This document shows, in pieces, positions 25,261 to 33,635 of a stretch of DNA of 55,153 bases. The stretch lies in contig NZ_JAAKDE010000025.1 of the NCBI RefSeq assembly GCF_013664685.1, forward strand, positions 1 through 55,153, given 5' to 3'. Source of the DNA: Capillibacterium thermochitinicola (GTDB taxonomy: Bacteria > Bacillota > UBA4882 > UBA10575). The position numbers and the translations under genes are program-made. The stretch's first letter is position 1, and the number at the start of each line of letters is the position of its first letter. The notes under the pieces are model-generated. The model searched no databases and was not told where the DNA came from. It was given only the letters and a program-made list of their open reading frames with translations.

Positions 25261-26403
25261 ATGAAAGCGATCAAAAACATCAGATTAATTACGACGGAAG
25301 GAATCAAAGAAGGCCAAGCGGTGGTCTACGACCAAACTATCCGGGAGGTTCTTCCGGAAAAAGAGCTTCCCGCCGGCTGTACGGTCATGGACGGGGGCGG
25401 GGCCTACCTGTCGGCCGGGTTTATTGATCTTCATATCCACGGGTGTGCCGGATACGACACCATGGATGAGGACGACCGGGCTTTAAAGGTCATTGCCGAC
25501 CGTTTGGTCGCCACCGGGGTGACCGCTTTTCTCCCCACCACGATGACGATGGACCGCGCCCGGATCGAACGGGCCTTGGACCGGATCGCCGCGGCGATGT
25601 CCGGCGCGCCGGGCCAAGGGGCGCAAGTATTAGGCTGTAATCTGGAAGGACCTTTTCTCAGCCCGGAAAATAAGGGAGCCCATGATGAACGCTACATGAT
25701 TGGGCCCGATTTTGCGTGGATCCGGCCCTACCTCGGTGTGATCCGGGTGTTGACCGTTGCCCCGGAACTGGAGGGGGCCTTGGACTTTATCCGGCAACTG
25801 GTCGCCGCCGGGGTCGTTGTCTCCATTGGTCATACGAAAGCCACCTATGAAGAAGCGGCCAAGGGGATCGCGGCCGGTGCCTCCCTGATTACTCACCTGT
25901 TTAACGCCATGACTCCCCTGCACCATCGCCAACCGGGTGTGGTCGGGGCGGCTCTATCCCATCCGGTGGCCTGTGAAGTGATTGCCGATAACATTCACAG
26001 CGTTCCGGAGATCCATAAACTGCTGGTGAAGATTAAACCTGTGACCGAACTGGTCTTGGTGACCGATGCGATGCGGGCCTGCCTCTTGGCGGACGGCACG
26101 TATGATTTAGGCGGGATGACCGTCCATGTCAAAGAAGGCCAAGCCCGTCTCGAAAGCGGTACTTTGGCGGGGAGTACGTTGGTGATGAATGTTGCGTTGC
26201 GTAATTTCTACCGTAACACCGGGCTTCCCCTGGCGGAGATTGTCAAGATGGCAACTTTAAACCCGGCGCGGATTCTGCGGCTGGCGGACCGGAAAGGGAG
26301 TATCGCTCCAGGGAAGGATGCCGACCTGGTCTTGTGGGATGAAGATTTTAATGTTTTAATGACGATTGTGGCGGGCGAAACGGTCTTCACGGGCCGGATC
26401 TGA
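25261..26403 (+). CDS. nagA: N-acetylglucosamine-6-phosphate deacetylase
   Basis: A 380-residue amidohydrolase that removes acetate from GlcNAc-6-phosphate delivered by the PTS. Visible motifs are the metal-site GFIDLHIHGCAGYDTMD, LGCNLEGPFLSPENKGAHD with the metal Glu, SIGHTKATYEEA, THLFNAMTPLHHRQPG with the phosphate/sugar-binding residues, and the catalytic Asp in LVLVTDAM. ATG at 25261 follows GAGGAG by 10 bases; an in-frame TTG upstream lacks a site. Downstream of the DUF7916-type gene by 44 bases. Confidence 0.94.
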   Translation: MKAIKNIRLITTEGIKEGQAVVYDQTIREVLPEKELPAGCTVMDGGGAYLSAGFIDLHIHGCAGYDTMDEDDRALKVIADRLVATGVTAFLPTTMTMDRARIERALDRIAAAMSGAPGQGAQVLGCNLEGPFLSPENKGAHDERYMIGPDFAWIRPYLGVIRVLTVAPELEGALDFIRQLVAAGVVVSIGHTKATYEEAAKGIAAGASLITHLFNAMTPLHHRQPGVVGAALSHPVACEVIADNIHSVPEIHKLLVKIKPVTELVLVTDAMRACLLADGTYDLGGMTVHVKEGQARLESGTLAGSTLVMNVALRNFYRNTGLPLAEIVKMATLNPARILRLADRKGSIAPGKDADLVLWDEDFNVLMTIVAGETVFTGRI

Positions 26404-26533
26404 GGTTAAGCGTATTTCTTGTTGCGCGGCAAGGGACGAAAAGGCTTGTTTACGGTAAGAATGCAGTAAATTTGCTGGCGTGTCATGGCAGAAATAATCC
26501 CGGAGTTTTTCAGGCAAAGAAGGAGGACGGAAG

Positions 26534-27010
26534 ATGCTAAACTTCTTCAAAAAAGATAAAATTATAGAAATTAAAGCACCGGTCAGGGGAGAGGCCGTTG
26601 ACCTCAGTGTTGTCCCGGATCCGGTCTTTGCGGATAAGATGGTTGGTGACGGTTTGGCCTTTAAACCGGAGGAGGGAGTGCTTTACGCCCCGGTCGACGG
26701 TGAAGTGGTGCAGGTTTTCCCAACCAAGCACGCTCTTGGGCTACGGACGAAAGAAGGGTTGGAGGTTTTAATCCATATCGGGATCGATACGGTGGAGATG
26801 CGGGGTGAGGGCTTTACCAGCTTTGTCGAGCCCAAGCAGTGGGTTAAAGCCGGCGACAAGCTGTTGGAGTTTGATCTGGAATTGATCGCCGCCAAAGGGA
26901 AATCCACGCTCAGCCCGCTCGTGATCGCCAATATGCCGGTGGTCAAAGAGCTTAAAAGTTGCTTGGGGCCGGTCACCCCGCGGACAACGGTGATAAAAGT
27001 GAAGCTCTAG
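26534..27010 (+). CDS. crr: PTS EIIA, glucose type
   Basis: A 158-residue EIIA-Glc domain protein that passes phosphate from HPr to EIIB. The active His81 is in VLIHIGIDTVEMRGEGF and the supporting His66 in PTKHALGLRTKEG. Full single-domain length. It probably serves the EIICB at 22831, which has no EIIA domain. ATG follows AAGGAGG. It is followed by an intrinsic terminator, closing the amino-sugar operon. Confidence 0.94.
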   Translation: MLNFFKKDKIIEIKAPVRGEAVDLSVVPDPVFADKMVGDGLAFKPEEGVLYAPVDGEVVQVFPTKHALGLRTKEGLEVLIHIGIDTVEMRGEGFTSFVEPKQWVKAGDKLLEFDLELIAAKGKSTLSPLVIANMPVVKELKSCLGPVTPRTTVIKVKL

Positions 27011-27101
27011 CGTTCAACGGGCACCAGTTTGCGTTTGGTCAGGCCTTCAAATTGACACGGGAAATAGCGGTCGCTAGATAATCATATCTTATACTGAATA
27101 T

Positions 27102-27128
27102 AACCGCCTGTACGCCGGGCGGTTTTTT
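27102..27128 (+). terminator. Intrinsic terminator after EIIA-Glc
   Basis: AACCGCC (27102-27108) and GGCGGTT (27118-27124) pair, followed by TTTTTT. Confidence 0.85.
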
Positions 27129-27146
27129 GCGTTTGCTGGTCGGTGA

Positions 27147-27174
27147 TTGATTCTGGCCGGAGATTAAATATAAT
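27147..27174 (+). promoter_or_regulatory. Promoter of the YjbQ-family gene
   Basis: TTGATT (27147-27152) and TATAAT (27169-27174) with a 16-base spacer, about 50 bases before the start codon. Confidence 0.65.
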
Positions 27175-27227
27175 AGAGGTAGTTCGCGGCGTAGAGCAAC
27201 AACGAACGGGAAGGAGAGGTGATCAAA

Positions 27228-27647
27228 ATGAAATCATACCGAAAGGAACTGGTCTTCAACACAAAAGAGCGGTTCGCGTTGATTAACATCACCGGCCAGG
27301 TGGAGGAAGCCCTGCGGGAGAGCGGGATTAGGGAAGGGCTCTGTCTGGTCAATGCGATGCACATTACGGCCAGTGTCTTTATTAACGACCACGAAAGTGG
27401 TCTGTGGCAAGATTACCGGGATTGGTTGGAGAAATTGGCGCCCCACGAACCGATCAGCCGGTACCGCCATAACCTTACCGGAGAAGATAACGGCGATGCC
27501 CATCTAAAAAGACAGATTATGGGCCGGGAAGTGGTGGTGGCCGTGACCGACGGGAAACTGGATTTTGGCCCGTGGGAACAGATCTTTTACGGCGAGTTTG
27601 ACGGCGGGCGGCGGAAACGGGTGCTCATTAAGATTATTGGTGAATAA
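27228..27647 (+). CDS. YjbQ family protein (UPF0047)
   Basis: A 139-residue member of the conserved YjbQ/UPF0047 family. Typical segments are [40 protein letters not shown] with the conserved HLK, and a C-terminal [17 protein letters not shown]-like stretch. Some family members have weak thiamine-phosphate synthase activity, but the physiological role is unsettled. ATG at 27228 is used, 8 bases after AAGGAGAGG. Own promoter and terminator; no functional link to neighbours. Confidence 0.9.
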   Translation: MKSYRKELVFNTKERFALINITGQVEEALRESGIREGLCLVNAMHITASVFINDHESGLWQDYRDWLEKLAPHEPISRYRHNLTGEDNGDAHLKRQIMGREVVVAVTDGKLDFGPWEQIFYGEFDGGRRKRVLIKIIGE

Positions 27648-27656
27648 AAAACGAAG

Positions 27657-27686
27657 GGAGCTGGCGATCAGGCCGGCTCCTTTTTT
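27657..27686 (+). terminator. Intrinsic terminator after the YjbQ-family gene
   Basis: GGAGCTGGC and GCCGGCTCC pair around GATCAG, followed by TTTTTT. Confidence 0.88.
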
Positions 27687-27791
27687 GATCGGTCCTCCTT
27701 TCCGTTGTTGCCACGGTCTAAAAAACAAGCGGAGCGGGTTACGGCATAATGGGCACCCTGCCTGTATAGCAGGTGTTTTTTGCAAGAAACG

Positions 27792-27856
27792 CGACATTCG
27801 AACAAAATCAAGCAAATAATCTGCAAATTTATGAAGGATTTTGCGCGAATGTGTCG
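27792..27856. promoter_or_regulatory. Possible operator half-sites upstream of the fructose operon
   Basis: CGACATTCG (27792-27800) and CGAATGTGTCG (27846-27856) are inverted copies (CGACA-CATTCG type) about 50 bases apart, just upstream of the DeoR-type regulator. They could be a looped operator pair for that regulator. No experimental analogue is known to me. Confidence 0.4.
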
Positions 27857-27899
27857 TATTGTTAAAAATAAGTTTTAGGGATAACGGGAGGAGTTGTTG

Positions 27900-28664
27900 T
27901 TGTTTCCGGAAGAAAGACGGCAGAAATTAATCTCCGCCTTAGAAGAACACTACAGTATGTCCGTGAGCGGGCTGGCGGAACGATTGGGGGTCAGTGAAGC
28001 CACGATCCGCCGGGATCTCAACGAGCTTCAGAAGCTGGGTGTGATCAGACGTACCCACGGGGGTGCTTTGCTTGCTTCCCCGCGCAAGTTTGAACCAACG
28101 TACACCGATAAAAAAGACCGTTTTTTGGTGCAGAAACAGAAGATTGGACGGGTGGCCGCCGGACTGGTGGAGGATGGCGAAACGGTGATCCTGGACGCGG
28201 GGACCACCACCTTACAGATGGTCAGGCATTTGAAGGAGAAGAAGAATATCACGGTAATCACCAACGCGCTGTCCATCATTGAAGAAATGGAGGCCAATGA
28301 GGAACTGGATTTGGTGGTCATCGGTGGCCGTCTCCGGTTTAGTACCCGGGCGTTGGTGGGGCCTATGGCGGAGGAAAATCTACGGAATTTCCATGCGGAC
28401 AAGGTATTTATCGCTGCCAACGGCTGTACGATTAAGGAAGGGCTGACCACGCCGAACTTGACGGAAGCCTATACGAAGCGGGCGATGGTTAAGGCCGGTT
28501 CGAAAGTGATTGCGGTTCTGGACCACAGTAAATTCGGGGAGGTCAGTTTAACAACGATTGCCCCTCTCACCGAGATCGATGTGATCGTTACCGATGACGG
28601 CATCGACAAAAAACTCCAGAAAGAAATGGAACAGATGGGAATTGAGGTTATCATCGCAGAATAA
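27900..28664 (+). CDS. fruR: DeoR-family regulator of the fructose operon
   Basis: A 254-residue regulator with an N-terminal DeoR helix-turn-helix (VSGLAERLGVSEATIRRDLN, then ELQKLGVIRRTHGGA) and a C-terminal sugar-phosphate-binding DeoRC domain with ILDAGTTTLQMVRHL and VFIAANGCTIKEGLT. It probably senses fructose 1-phosphate and represses the operon. Three consecutive TTG codons (27894, 27897, 27900) could start it; the third gives the family-typical MFPEERRQKL and best spacing from GGGAGGAG. It lies 30 bases before the phosphofructokinase gene. Confidence 0.88.
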   Translation: MFPEERRQKLISALEEHYSMSVSGLAERLGVSEATIRRDLNELQKLGVIRRTHGGALLASPRKFEPTYTDKKDRFLVQKQKIGRVAAGLVEDGETVILDAGTTTLQMVRHLKEKKNITVITNALSIIEEMEANEELDLVVIGGRLRFSTRALVGPMAEENLRNFHADKVFIAANGCTIKEGLTTPNLTEAYTKRAMVKAGSKVIAVLDHSKFGEVSLTTIAPLTEIDVIVTDDGIDKKLQKEMEQMGIEVIIAE

Positions 28665-28694
28665 AGCCGGAATAGATGTGGAGGAGGGTCGAAA

Positions 28695-29648
28695 TTGAAG
28701 AAACGGCAGGTGACCACGATCACCCCCAACCCCGCCATTGACAAGACTTACTGGTTGGAAGGATTGCAACCCGGGCGCCAAAACCGGGTCAGCCGGGTCC
28801 GGGTTGATCCGGGTGGAAAAGGTTTAAATATTGCCCGCCTCTTAAAGGGTTACGACCTGGAGGTGGCGGCCATCGGGTTTTTTGGCGGCATTATTGGCCG
28901 GGAATTAATTCACATGTTACGCACAGAGGGAGTGGAGATCACTCCGGTCTTTGTGGACGGCAACACGCGGACCAACACGAAAATCATGGATCCGACCAGT
29001 GGCGAAGAGACCGAGATTAATGAGCCGGGACCCTATGTCGGTGCCGGGGAGCAAAAGCAACTCCTTCAGCTTTTGTCGGATTATGCGGTGCAAAGTGGCT
29101 ACACGGTTTTCTCGGGGAGCTTGCCCCAGGGGTGTCCCGCCGATTATTACCGCGACCTGATTGCCACCGCCCAAACCTTTGGTTGCAAAACGCTCTTGGA
29201 TACCTCCGGGGCGGCTTTACGGGAAGGGATAAAAGCTGCTCCCGATCTGATCAAACCGAACCAGCAGGAACTTTCGGAGCTCTTGGGCCGGGAGATTACC
29301 ACCCCGGCCATGGCCGCCGAAGCCGCGATGGAATTGCGTCGCGCCTATGGCATTGCCGTTGTCGTCGTCTCCCTGGGGGCGCTTGGTGCGGTTATGGCCA
29401 GCGAAGAGGGGACTTACCACGCCATCCCGCCGAAGGTCAAGCCGGAAAATACGATTGGTGCCGGTGACAGTTTAATGGCCGGTTTCATCTACGGAATGGT
29501 CTCGGACCGGCCACTGGCCGAGTGTTTGCGCCTGGGCGTAGCCTCTGGGACCTTGGCGGTTACCGACCAAGCAACATCCGTTGCTAAACCGCAGTTCGAA
29601 GCGGTGCTGGCGATGGAGAAAAGGGTGGAACTGAAGCGGTTAGATTGA
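28695..29648 (+). CDS. fruK: 1-phosphofructokinase
   Basis: A 317-residue PfkB-family kinase converting fructose 1-phosphate, the PTS product, to fructose 1,6-bisphosphate. N-terminal TPNPAIDKTYWLEGL and RVDPGGKGLNIARLLKG are the substrate-binding signature of the 1-PFK/tagatose-6-P kinase group; NTIGAGDSLMAGF near 250 holds the anion hole and catalytic Asp. TTG start after GGAGGGTCGAAA. Followed by split EIIA, EIIB and EIIC genes. Confidence 0.93.
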   Translation: MKKRQVTTITPNPAIDKTYWLEGLQPGRQNRVSRVRVDPGGKGLNIARLLKGYDLEVAAIGFFGGIIGRELIHMLRTEGVEITPVFVDGNTRTNTKIMDPTSGEETEINEPGPYVGAGEQKQLLQLLSDYAVQSGYTVFSGSLPQGCPADYYRDLIATAQTFGCKTLLDTSGAALREGIKAAPDLIKPNQQELSELLGREITTPAMAAEAAMELRRAYGIAVVVVSLGALGAVMASEEGTYHAIPPKVKPENTIGAGDSLMAGFIYGMVSDRPLAECLRLGVASGTLAVTDQATSVAKPQFEAVLAMEKRVELKRLD

Positions 29649-29691
29649 GCTCGGGGACAACGACAAATTTCAGGGGAGGTAACGGGACTGG

Positions 29692-30141
29692 ATGAAAGTC
29701 GGTGATCTTCTTAATTCGCAACTAATAAATTTGGAACTAAAGGCTACTTCAAAAGAGGAAGCTATTAACGAATTGGCGGCCTTAATGGCGGCCGGCGGGT
29801 ATCTCCACGATGTAGACGAGTATATCGCCGCAGTTATGGAACGGGAGGCCATCGGCAGCACCGGGGTGGGTATGGGTGTGGCCATTCCCCACGGTAAATC
29901 CAAGGCTGTCCGCGAAGCCTGCGTCGCCTTTGGCAAGTCGGAGCCCGGCGTTGACTTTAGCGGTCCGGATGGACCCGCCCATCTGATCTTTTTGATCGCG
30001 GTGCCGGAAAATGCCGATAACCAACATTTAAAGATTCTGGCGAATCTATCCCGGATGTTAATCCATGAGGAAGTACGGTCCAAACTGAAACAAGCGACTT
30101 CGCACGAAGAAGTTTTAAACGCTTTAAATAAGCGCGATTAA
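29692..30141 (+). CDS. PTS EIIA, fructose type
   Basis: A 149-residue fructose-class EIIA. The phosphorylated His67 is in [14 protein letters not shown]. Encoded as a free protein, whereas many relatives fuse EIIA to EIIBC or to HPr (FPr). ATG follows GGGGAGGTAACGGGACTGG. Confidence 0.93.
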   Translation: MKVGDLLNSQLINLELKATSKEEAINELAALMAAGGYLHDVDEYIAAVMEREAIGSTGVGMGVAIPHGKSKAVREACVAFGKSEPGVDFSGPDGPAHLIFLIAVPENADNQHLKILANLSRMLIHEEVRSKLKQATSHEEVLNALNKRD

Positions 30142-30164
30142 ACGGTTGGAAAGGAGGTGACTCC

Positions 30165-30605
30165 ATGAAATTTGTTGCTGTAACCGCCTGCCCGACGGGG
30201 GTGGCCCATACGTATATGGCGGCCGAAGCACTGGAGATGGCCGCAGAAGAACTCGGCCATGAAATAAAAGTAGAGACCCAGGGCTCAATGGGGGTCGAAA
30301 ATGAATTGACCCCGGAAGAGATTGCCGCCGCTGATGCGGTCATCTTTGCGGTGGATATGTCGGTAACCCGTTCCGAACGGTTTGCCGGGAAACTGATCTT
30401 GAAAAAAGGTGTCTCGGAAGCGATTAAACATTCGCGGGAAATAATTCTTGCTGCTGTCGAGTTGGTGGAGAAAGGAGGAGATCTGTCGCCGCAGGTAGAT
30501 TCCGGAGAACCCAGGTCTGGGAAACCAAGTTCGGCCTCTAGCGAAAGAGGAAAAGAGGAAAATGAAAAAAGGAAGGTGTTGTTTGGATGGCTCAAACGAA
30601 AATAA
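30165..30605 (+). CDS. PTS EIIB, fructose type, with a charged C-terminal tail
   Basis: A 146-residue EIIB-Fru. The phosphorylated Cys9 lies in [19 protein letters not shown]. Residues 1-102 are the EIIB domain; about 103-146 form a hydrophilic tail ([20 protein letters not shown], then basic residues) that looks like the inter-domain linker of a fused EIIBC. Its 3' end overlaps the EIIC start by 19 bases. The split therefore probably arose by a frame change in an ancestral EIIBC gene. Confidence 0.9.
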   Translation: MKFVAVTACPTGVAHTYMAAEALEMAAEELGHEIKVETQGSMGVENELTPEEIAAADAVIFAVDMSVTRSERFAGKLILKKGVSEAIKHSREIILAAVELVEKGGDLSPQVDSGEPRSGKPSSASSERGKEENEKRKVLFGWLKRK

Positions 30606-31618
30606 GTGTGCGGAATAGTCTCATGACCGGTGTGTCGTACATGATTCCTTTTGTTACCGCCGGTGGTATTCTGATTGCCATATCCTTTTTGCTCGGCGGG
30701 TACCAGGTGGAAAGCGGCACCTTTGCCGGTTATCTGAACCAGGTGGGTGGTACGGCTTTTGGCCTGATGGTTCCGGCATTAGCTGGTTTTATCGCTTTCG
30801 CTATTGCTGACCGCCCCGGGATTGCGCCGGGGATGATCGCGGGGATGTTGGCTTCCAACATTGGGGCGGGCTTCTTAGGAGGTCTAATCGGTGGTTTGCT
30901 CGCCGGTTATGTGGCCCTCTGGATCAAAAACTGGCCGGTGCCCAAATCATTGTATAAACTGATGCCCGTCTTAGTTATCCCGTTATTATCTTCTGCGATT
31001 GTCGGCTTGTTAATGGTCATTGTGATCGGTTTACCGATCAAAGGAATGATGGATGCTTTAACCGAATGGCTTCGTGGGTTGTCCACCGGTAGTTCGGTGT
31101 TACTGGGGATTGTTTTAGGATTAATGATGGCCTTTGACATGGGCGGACCAGTGAATAAAGTGGCATACACCTTTGGGCTTGCGATGATCTCCCAAAACAT
31201 TCTCGAGCCCCACGCGGCAATTATGGCAGCGGGCATGACCCCGCCGCTCGGTCTGGCCTTAGCAACGGTGTTGGCCCCGCATAAATATTCGAAACGGGAG
31301 ATTGATGCGGGTAAAGCGGCGTGGATCATGGGTGCTTCTTTCATTACCGAAGGGGCGATCCCCTTTGCCGCGGCCGATCCGTTCCGGGTGATTCCCTCCA
31401 TCATGGCGGGGTCGGCTGTGGCGGGGGCGCTGTCCATGCTGTTCGGATGCACGCTGGCGGCGCCGCACGGCGGGATTTTCGTCATCCCCATGATTGGTAA
31501 CTTTGGCTTATATTTAGTGGCCTTAGCGGCGGGAACGATCGTTACTGCCCTAGTGGTTAATGCGTTGAAACCTTCGCTCGACCAGGAGGTTGCCGAAGGC
31601 ACGAGCGTTAGCGGGTAA
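30587..31618 (+). CDS. PTS EIIC, fructose type
   Basis: A 343-residue membrane channel with about nine to ten predicted helices. [36 protein letters not shown] and [17 protein letters not shown] are fructose-class EIIC signatures, and [19 protein letters not shown] holds the substrate-site Glu region. ATG follows GGAAGGTGTTGTTTGG inside the EIIB gene, giving translational coupling. Confidence 0.93.
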   Translation: MAQTKISVRNSLMTGVSYMIPFVTAGGILIAISFLLGGYQVESGTFAGYLNQVGGTAFGLMVPALAGFIAFAIADRPGIAPGMIAGMLASNIGAGFLGGLIGGLLAGYVALWIKNWPVPKSLYKLMPVLVIPLLSSAIVGLLMVIVIGLPIKGMMDALTEWLRGLSTGSSVLLGIVLGLMMAFDMGGPVNKVAYTFGLAMISQNILEPHAAIMAAGMTPPLGLALATVLAPHKYSKREIDAGKAAWIMGASFITEGAIPFAAADPFRVIPSIMAGSAVAGALSMLFGCTLAAPHGGIFVIPMIGNFGLYLVALAAGTIVTALVVNALKPSLDQEVAEGTSVSG

Positions 31619-31636
31619 GGATTCGCAAGACAAGAG

Positions 31637-31677
31637 GCTGGACTGGTGAGCAGTTCTAAACTGCTCACCGGTCCAGC
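31637..31677 (+). other. 19-bp stem-loop between fructose EIIC and HPr genes
   Basis: GCTGGACTGGTGAGCAGTT and AACTGCTCACCGGTCCAGC pair along 19 bases (one G-T pair) around CTA. No U-tract follows (AAACCGAGG, which leads to the HPr ribosome site). Probably protects or processes mRNA so that HPr can be made in excess over the permease. Confidence 0.75.
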
Positions 31678-31694
31678 AAACCGAGGTGGAGTAA

Positions 31695-31964
31695 ATGGTC
31701 AAAAAAATGGTCACGATTAAAAACAAGTCTGGTTTGCACGCCCGACCTGCAGCAATATTCATGGAAAAGGCACAACAGTTTGCGAGCCAAGTCTATCTGG
31801 CGCGTCCAGGGGAGGAGCCGGTAAACGCCAAAAGTATCATGGGCATCCTCACCCTGGGGTTGGAAAAAGGGAGCACAATTGAGATCTCCGCCGAAGGGCC
31901 CGATGCGGAAGCAGCCGTGGCGGAACTGGTTAAACTGGTTGAAACCTTCGATCCGGAGCTTTAA
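31695..31964 (+). CDS. Second HPr phosphocarrier, fructose-operon associated
   Basis: An 89-residue HPr with the active His15 in KSGLHARPAAIF and the regulatory Ser at residue 47 in NAKSIMGILTLG. It differs clearly from the ptsI-linked HPr at 19576. Placement after EIIC makes it the free-standing analogue of the HPr domain in FPr proteins. ATG follows GAGGTGG. Confidence 0.93.
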   Translation: MVKKMVTIKNKSGLHARPAAIFMEKAQQFASQVYLARPGEEPVNAKSIMGILTLGLEKGSTIEISAEGPDAEAAVAELVKLVETFDPEL

Positions 31965-32038
31965 AGCGAAAAACCGGCATAGTTTCCTTTGGTTAATGGT
32001 TAAACTTATATCGAAAAAAACCGGCCAAAGGTGAACCG

Positions 32039-32542
32039 ATGCGAGAGAAGACAGACGCCAAAACGGTCTGCGCCAAAATTAAACAAATAGCTGAAGGGAT
32101 GGGAAGTCCATCCGACCTTCGGGTGATGCCTGTGGGGAAGGATGGGTTATCCCATCTTCTTTATTTGAACAGTCTGGTCGCGGATGAAACGATTGCGTGG
32201 GTAACGGACCAATTTACGACTCTCGGGGCGTTGCCCACGGCGGCTCCGGACATTCCCGTTAAAGGACGTGTCTACCCGTTGGATGACCCCAGTGCGGCGG
32301 CGCTTTTTGGTTTGCATGGTCTGACCATCGCCGGGATCGTGGTGCTGGTCCATGCCGCCGACCTGAAATCCTTTGGCGTTTCCTATTTGGCGCCGTGGGC
32401 ACCGCTCCAATGGGAAGAACTGGGGGATGCCCCGGTACGCAAACCATTTTGGGCCCGTTGGCACCGGCCGGAGACCTACCGGCCGCGTAATATCCTACGG
32501 ACCGGCGGAACAAAAAGAGAGGATGACGAGGAAGATGCATGA
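32039..32542 (+). CDS. Miniature GerA-like spore germination protein lacking the membrane core
   Basis: A 167-residue protein. Its N-terminal part (DLRVMPVGKDGLSHLLYLNSLV, then a DETIAWVTDQF segment) matches the start of GerA-type germinant-receptor A subunits, and its C-terminal part (GIVVLVHAADLKSFGVSYLAP, WEELGDAPVRKPFW, RPRNILR) matches the last helix and tail. The roughly 300 residues between, including most of the N-terminal domain and the first four or so membrane helices, are missing, joined in frame at about residues 75-85. Normal A subunits have about 450-550 residues. The gene sits in the right place, overlapping the B-subunit gene, so it is expressed with it. It may be a functional small form or a decayed remnant. 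Confidence 0.72.
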   Translation: MREKTDAKTVCAKIKQIAEGMGSPSDLRVMPVGKDGLSHLLYLNSLVADETIAWVTDQFTTLGALPTAAPDIPVKGRVYPLDDPSAAALFGLHGLTIAGIVVLVHAADLKSFGVSYLAPWAPLQWEELGDAPVRKPFWARWHRPETYRPRNILRTGGTKREDDEEDA

Positions 32543-33635
32543 GGAAAAAACCAGCCTCGGACCGTGGCTTTACTGGAGTTTACTGATCATTGTCACCCTC
32601 AGCTTTGGTTTGATTAACGTCCCTTATCATGCCACGGAAGTGATGGGGGCCAATGGTTATCTGGCGATACCGGTCGCGCTGGTCTTGGCGATCCCGCCGC
32701 TCGCGGCCATCTATCAAGTGATGAAAAGGTTTCCCGCCTTAAATCTGCTCCAAGCCGGGTTGAAGATTACCGGTCCATTTTGTGGACGCCTTTGCGGGCT
32801 GGGTTACCTGACCGTTCTCCTTCTGCTTCTCGTTTTATTCACTCGCGACCGGGTCAATCTCATCAAAGATTATCTTCTGCCCAATACGCCCTTGTCGGCT
32901 CTAACGATCACCTATCTCTTAAGTGCAGGTTATCTTGCTTCCCGCGGGATCGAAACTATCTCGCGGTTGGCCTCCTTCGTTGTTCTCCCGATCTTAATCG
33001 TCCTTCTCTTGATGGCGGTTGGGGTCTTGCCGGAGATTAATGTCAACCGCCTCCGACCGGTCTTCCATCCCGATCTCAAGCTTTATTTGCCGGGGGGGTT
33101 ATCGGTGCTTTATTCCTTTGCCCCGCTGGCGATTTTTGCTTTGGTCACACCTTACCTCCGGGGGATACAAAGGAAAATCCCCCGTTATACCGGAGGTGCC
33201 CTTCTGGTTCTGGTCTTTTATTACATGCTTTTCACGGTGGGGGTGATCGGGACTTTCGGTAGCGAACACGGGCGGAACCATGCTTTTCCCGCTTTGGAAA
33301 TGGTAAGGGCGATGGAGTATCCCTATCTTCTTCTCGAACAAGCCGGATTGTTTATGATCATCGTCTGGAATACCCTTGCTCTGGTGGGATCGGGCTTTAT
33401 CTACTACGTGGTGGCGTTGGGTTTCTCGCAAATCCTGGGGCTTTTGGACTATAAACGGCTGGTCTGGGTTTTGTTACCGGTTAAATATTTCCTGGTTTTG
33501 TACCCGCAAAATATGGGCGAGACGAGGGAATTGCTGGAATATGCGGCAAATTACGGTTGGATCCCCTTCTTTGGCCTCCCCGTCTTCTATTATCTTTGCG
33601 CGTTGGTTTTGCGGAAGGGTGAGGATGGACGATGA
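32523..33635 (+). CDS. GerB-family spore germination permease (GerAB/ArcD/ProY type)
   Basis: A 370-residue membrane protein with about ten predicted helices, the usual length for the B subunit of germinant receptors, which binds the germinant in the spore inner membrane. It begins PWLYWSLLIIVTLSFGLINVP and contains AGYLASRGIETISRLASFVVLPILIVLLLM, the family's central region. Start at 32523 (MTRKMHEE) or 32535 (MHEE); neither has ideal spacing. It overlaps the A-like gene by 20 bases and the C gene by 4. Confidence 0.88.
   Translation: MTRKMHEEKTSLGPWLYWSLLIIVTLSFGLINVPYHATEVMGANGYLAIPVALVLAIPPLAAIYQVMKRFPALNLLQAGLKITGPFCGRLCGLGYLTVLLLLLVLFTRDRVNLIKDYLLPNTPLSALTITYLLSAGYLASRGIETISRLASFVVLPILIVLLLMAVGVLPEINVNRLRPVFHPDLKLYLPGGLSVLYSFAPLAIFALVTPYLRGIQRKIPRYTGGALLVLVFYYMLFTVGVIGTFGSEHGRNHAFPALEMVRAMEYPYLLLEQAGLFMIIVWNTLALVGSGFIYYVVALGFSQILGLLDYKRLVWVLLPVKYFLVLYPQNMGETRELLEYAANYGWIPFFGLPVFYYLCALVLRKGEDGR

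Noticed and set aside
27648-27893. Possible riboswitch or T-box before the fructose operon
   Set aside because: Only a standard terminator of the preceding gene and a weak inverted repeat are visible; no conserved riboswitch core was recognised.
30907-31668. 253-residue minus-strand frame opposite fructose EIIC
   Set aside because: Low-complexity Ala/Pro/Ile product mirroring membrane-helix codons; no ribosome site. EIIC on the plus strand is unmistakable.
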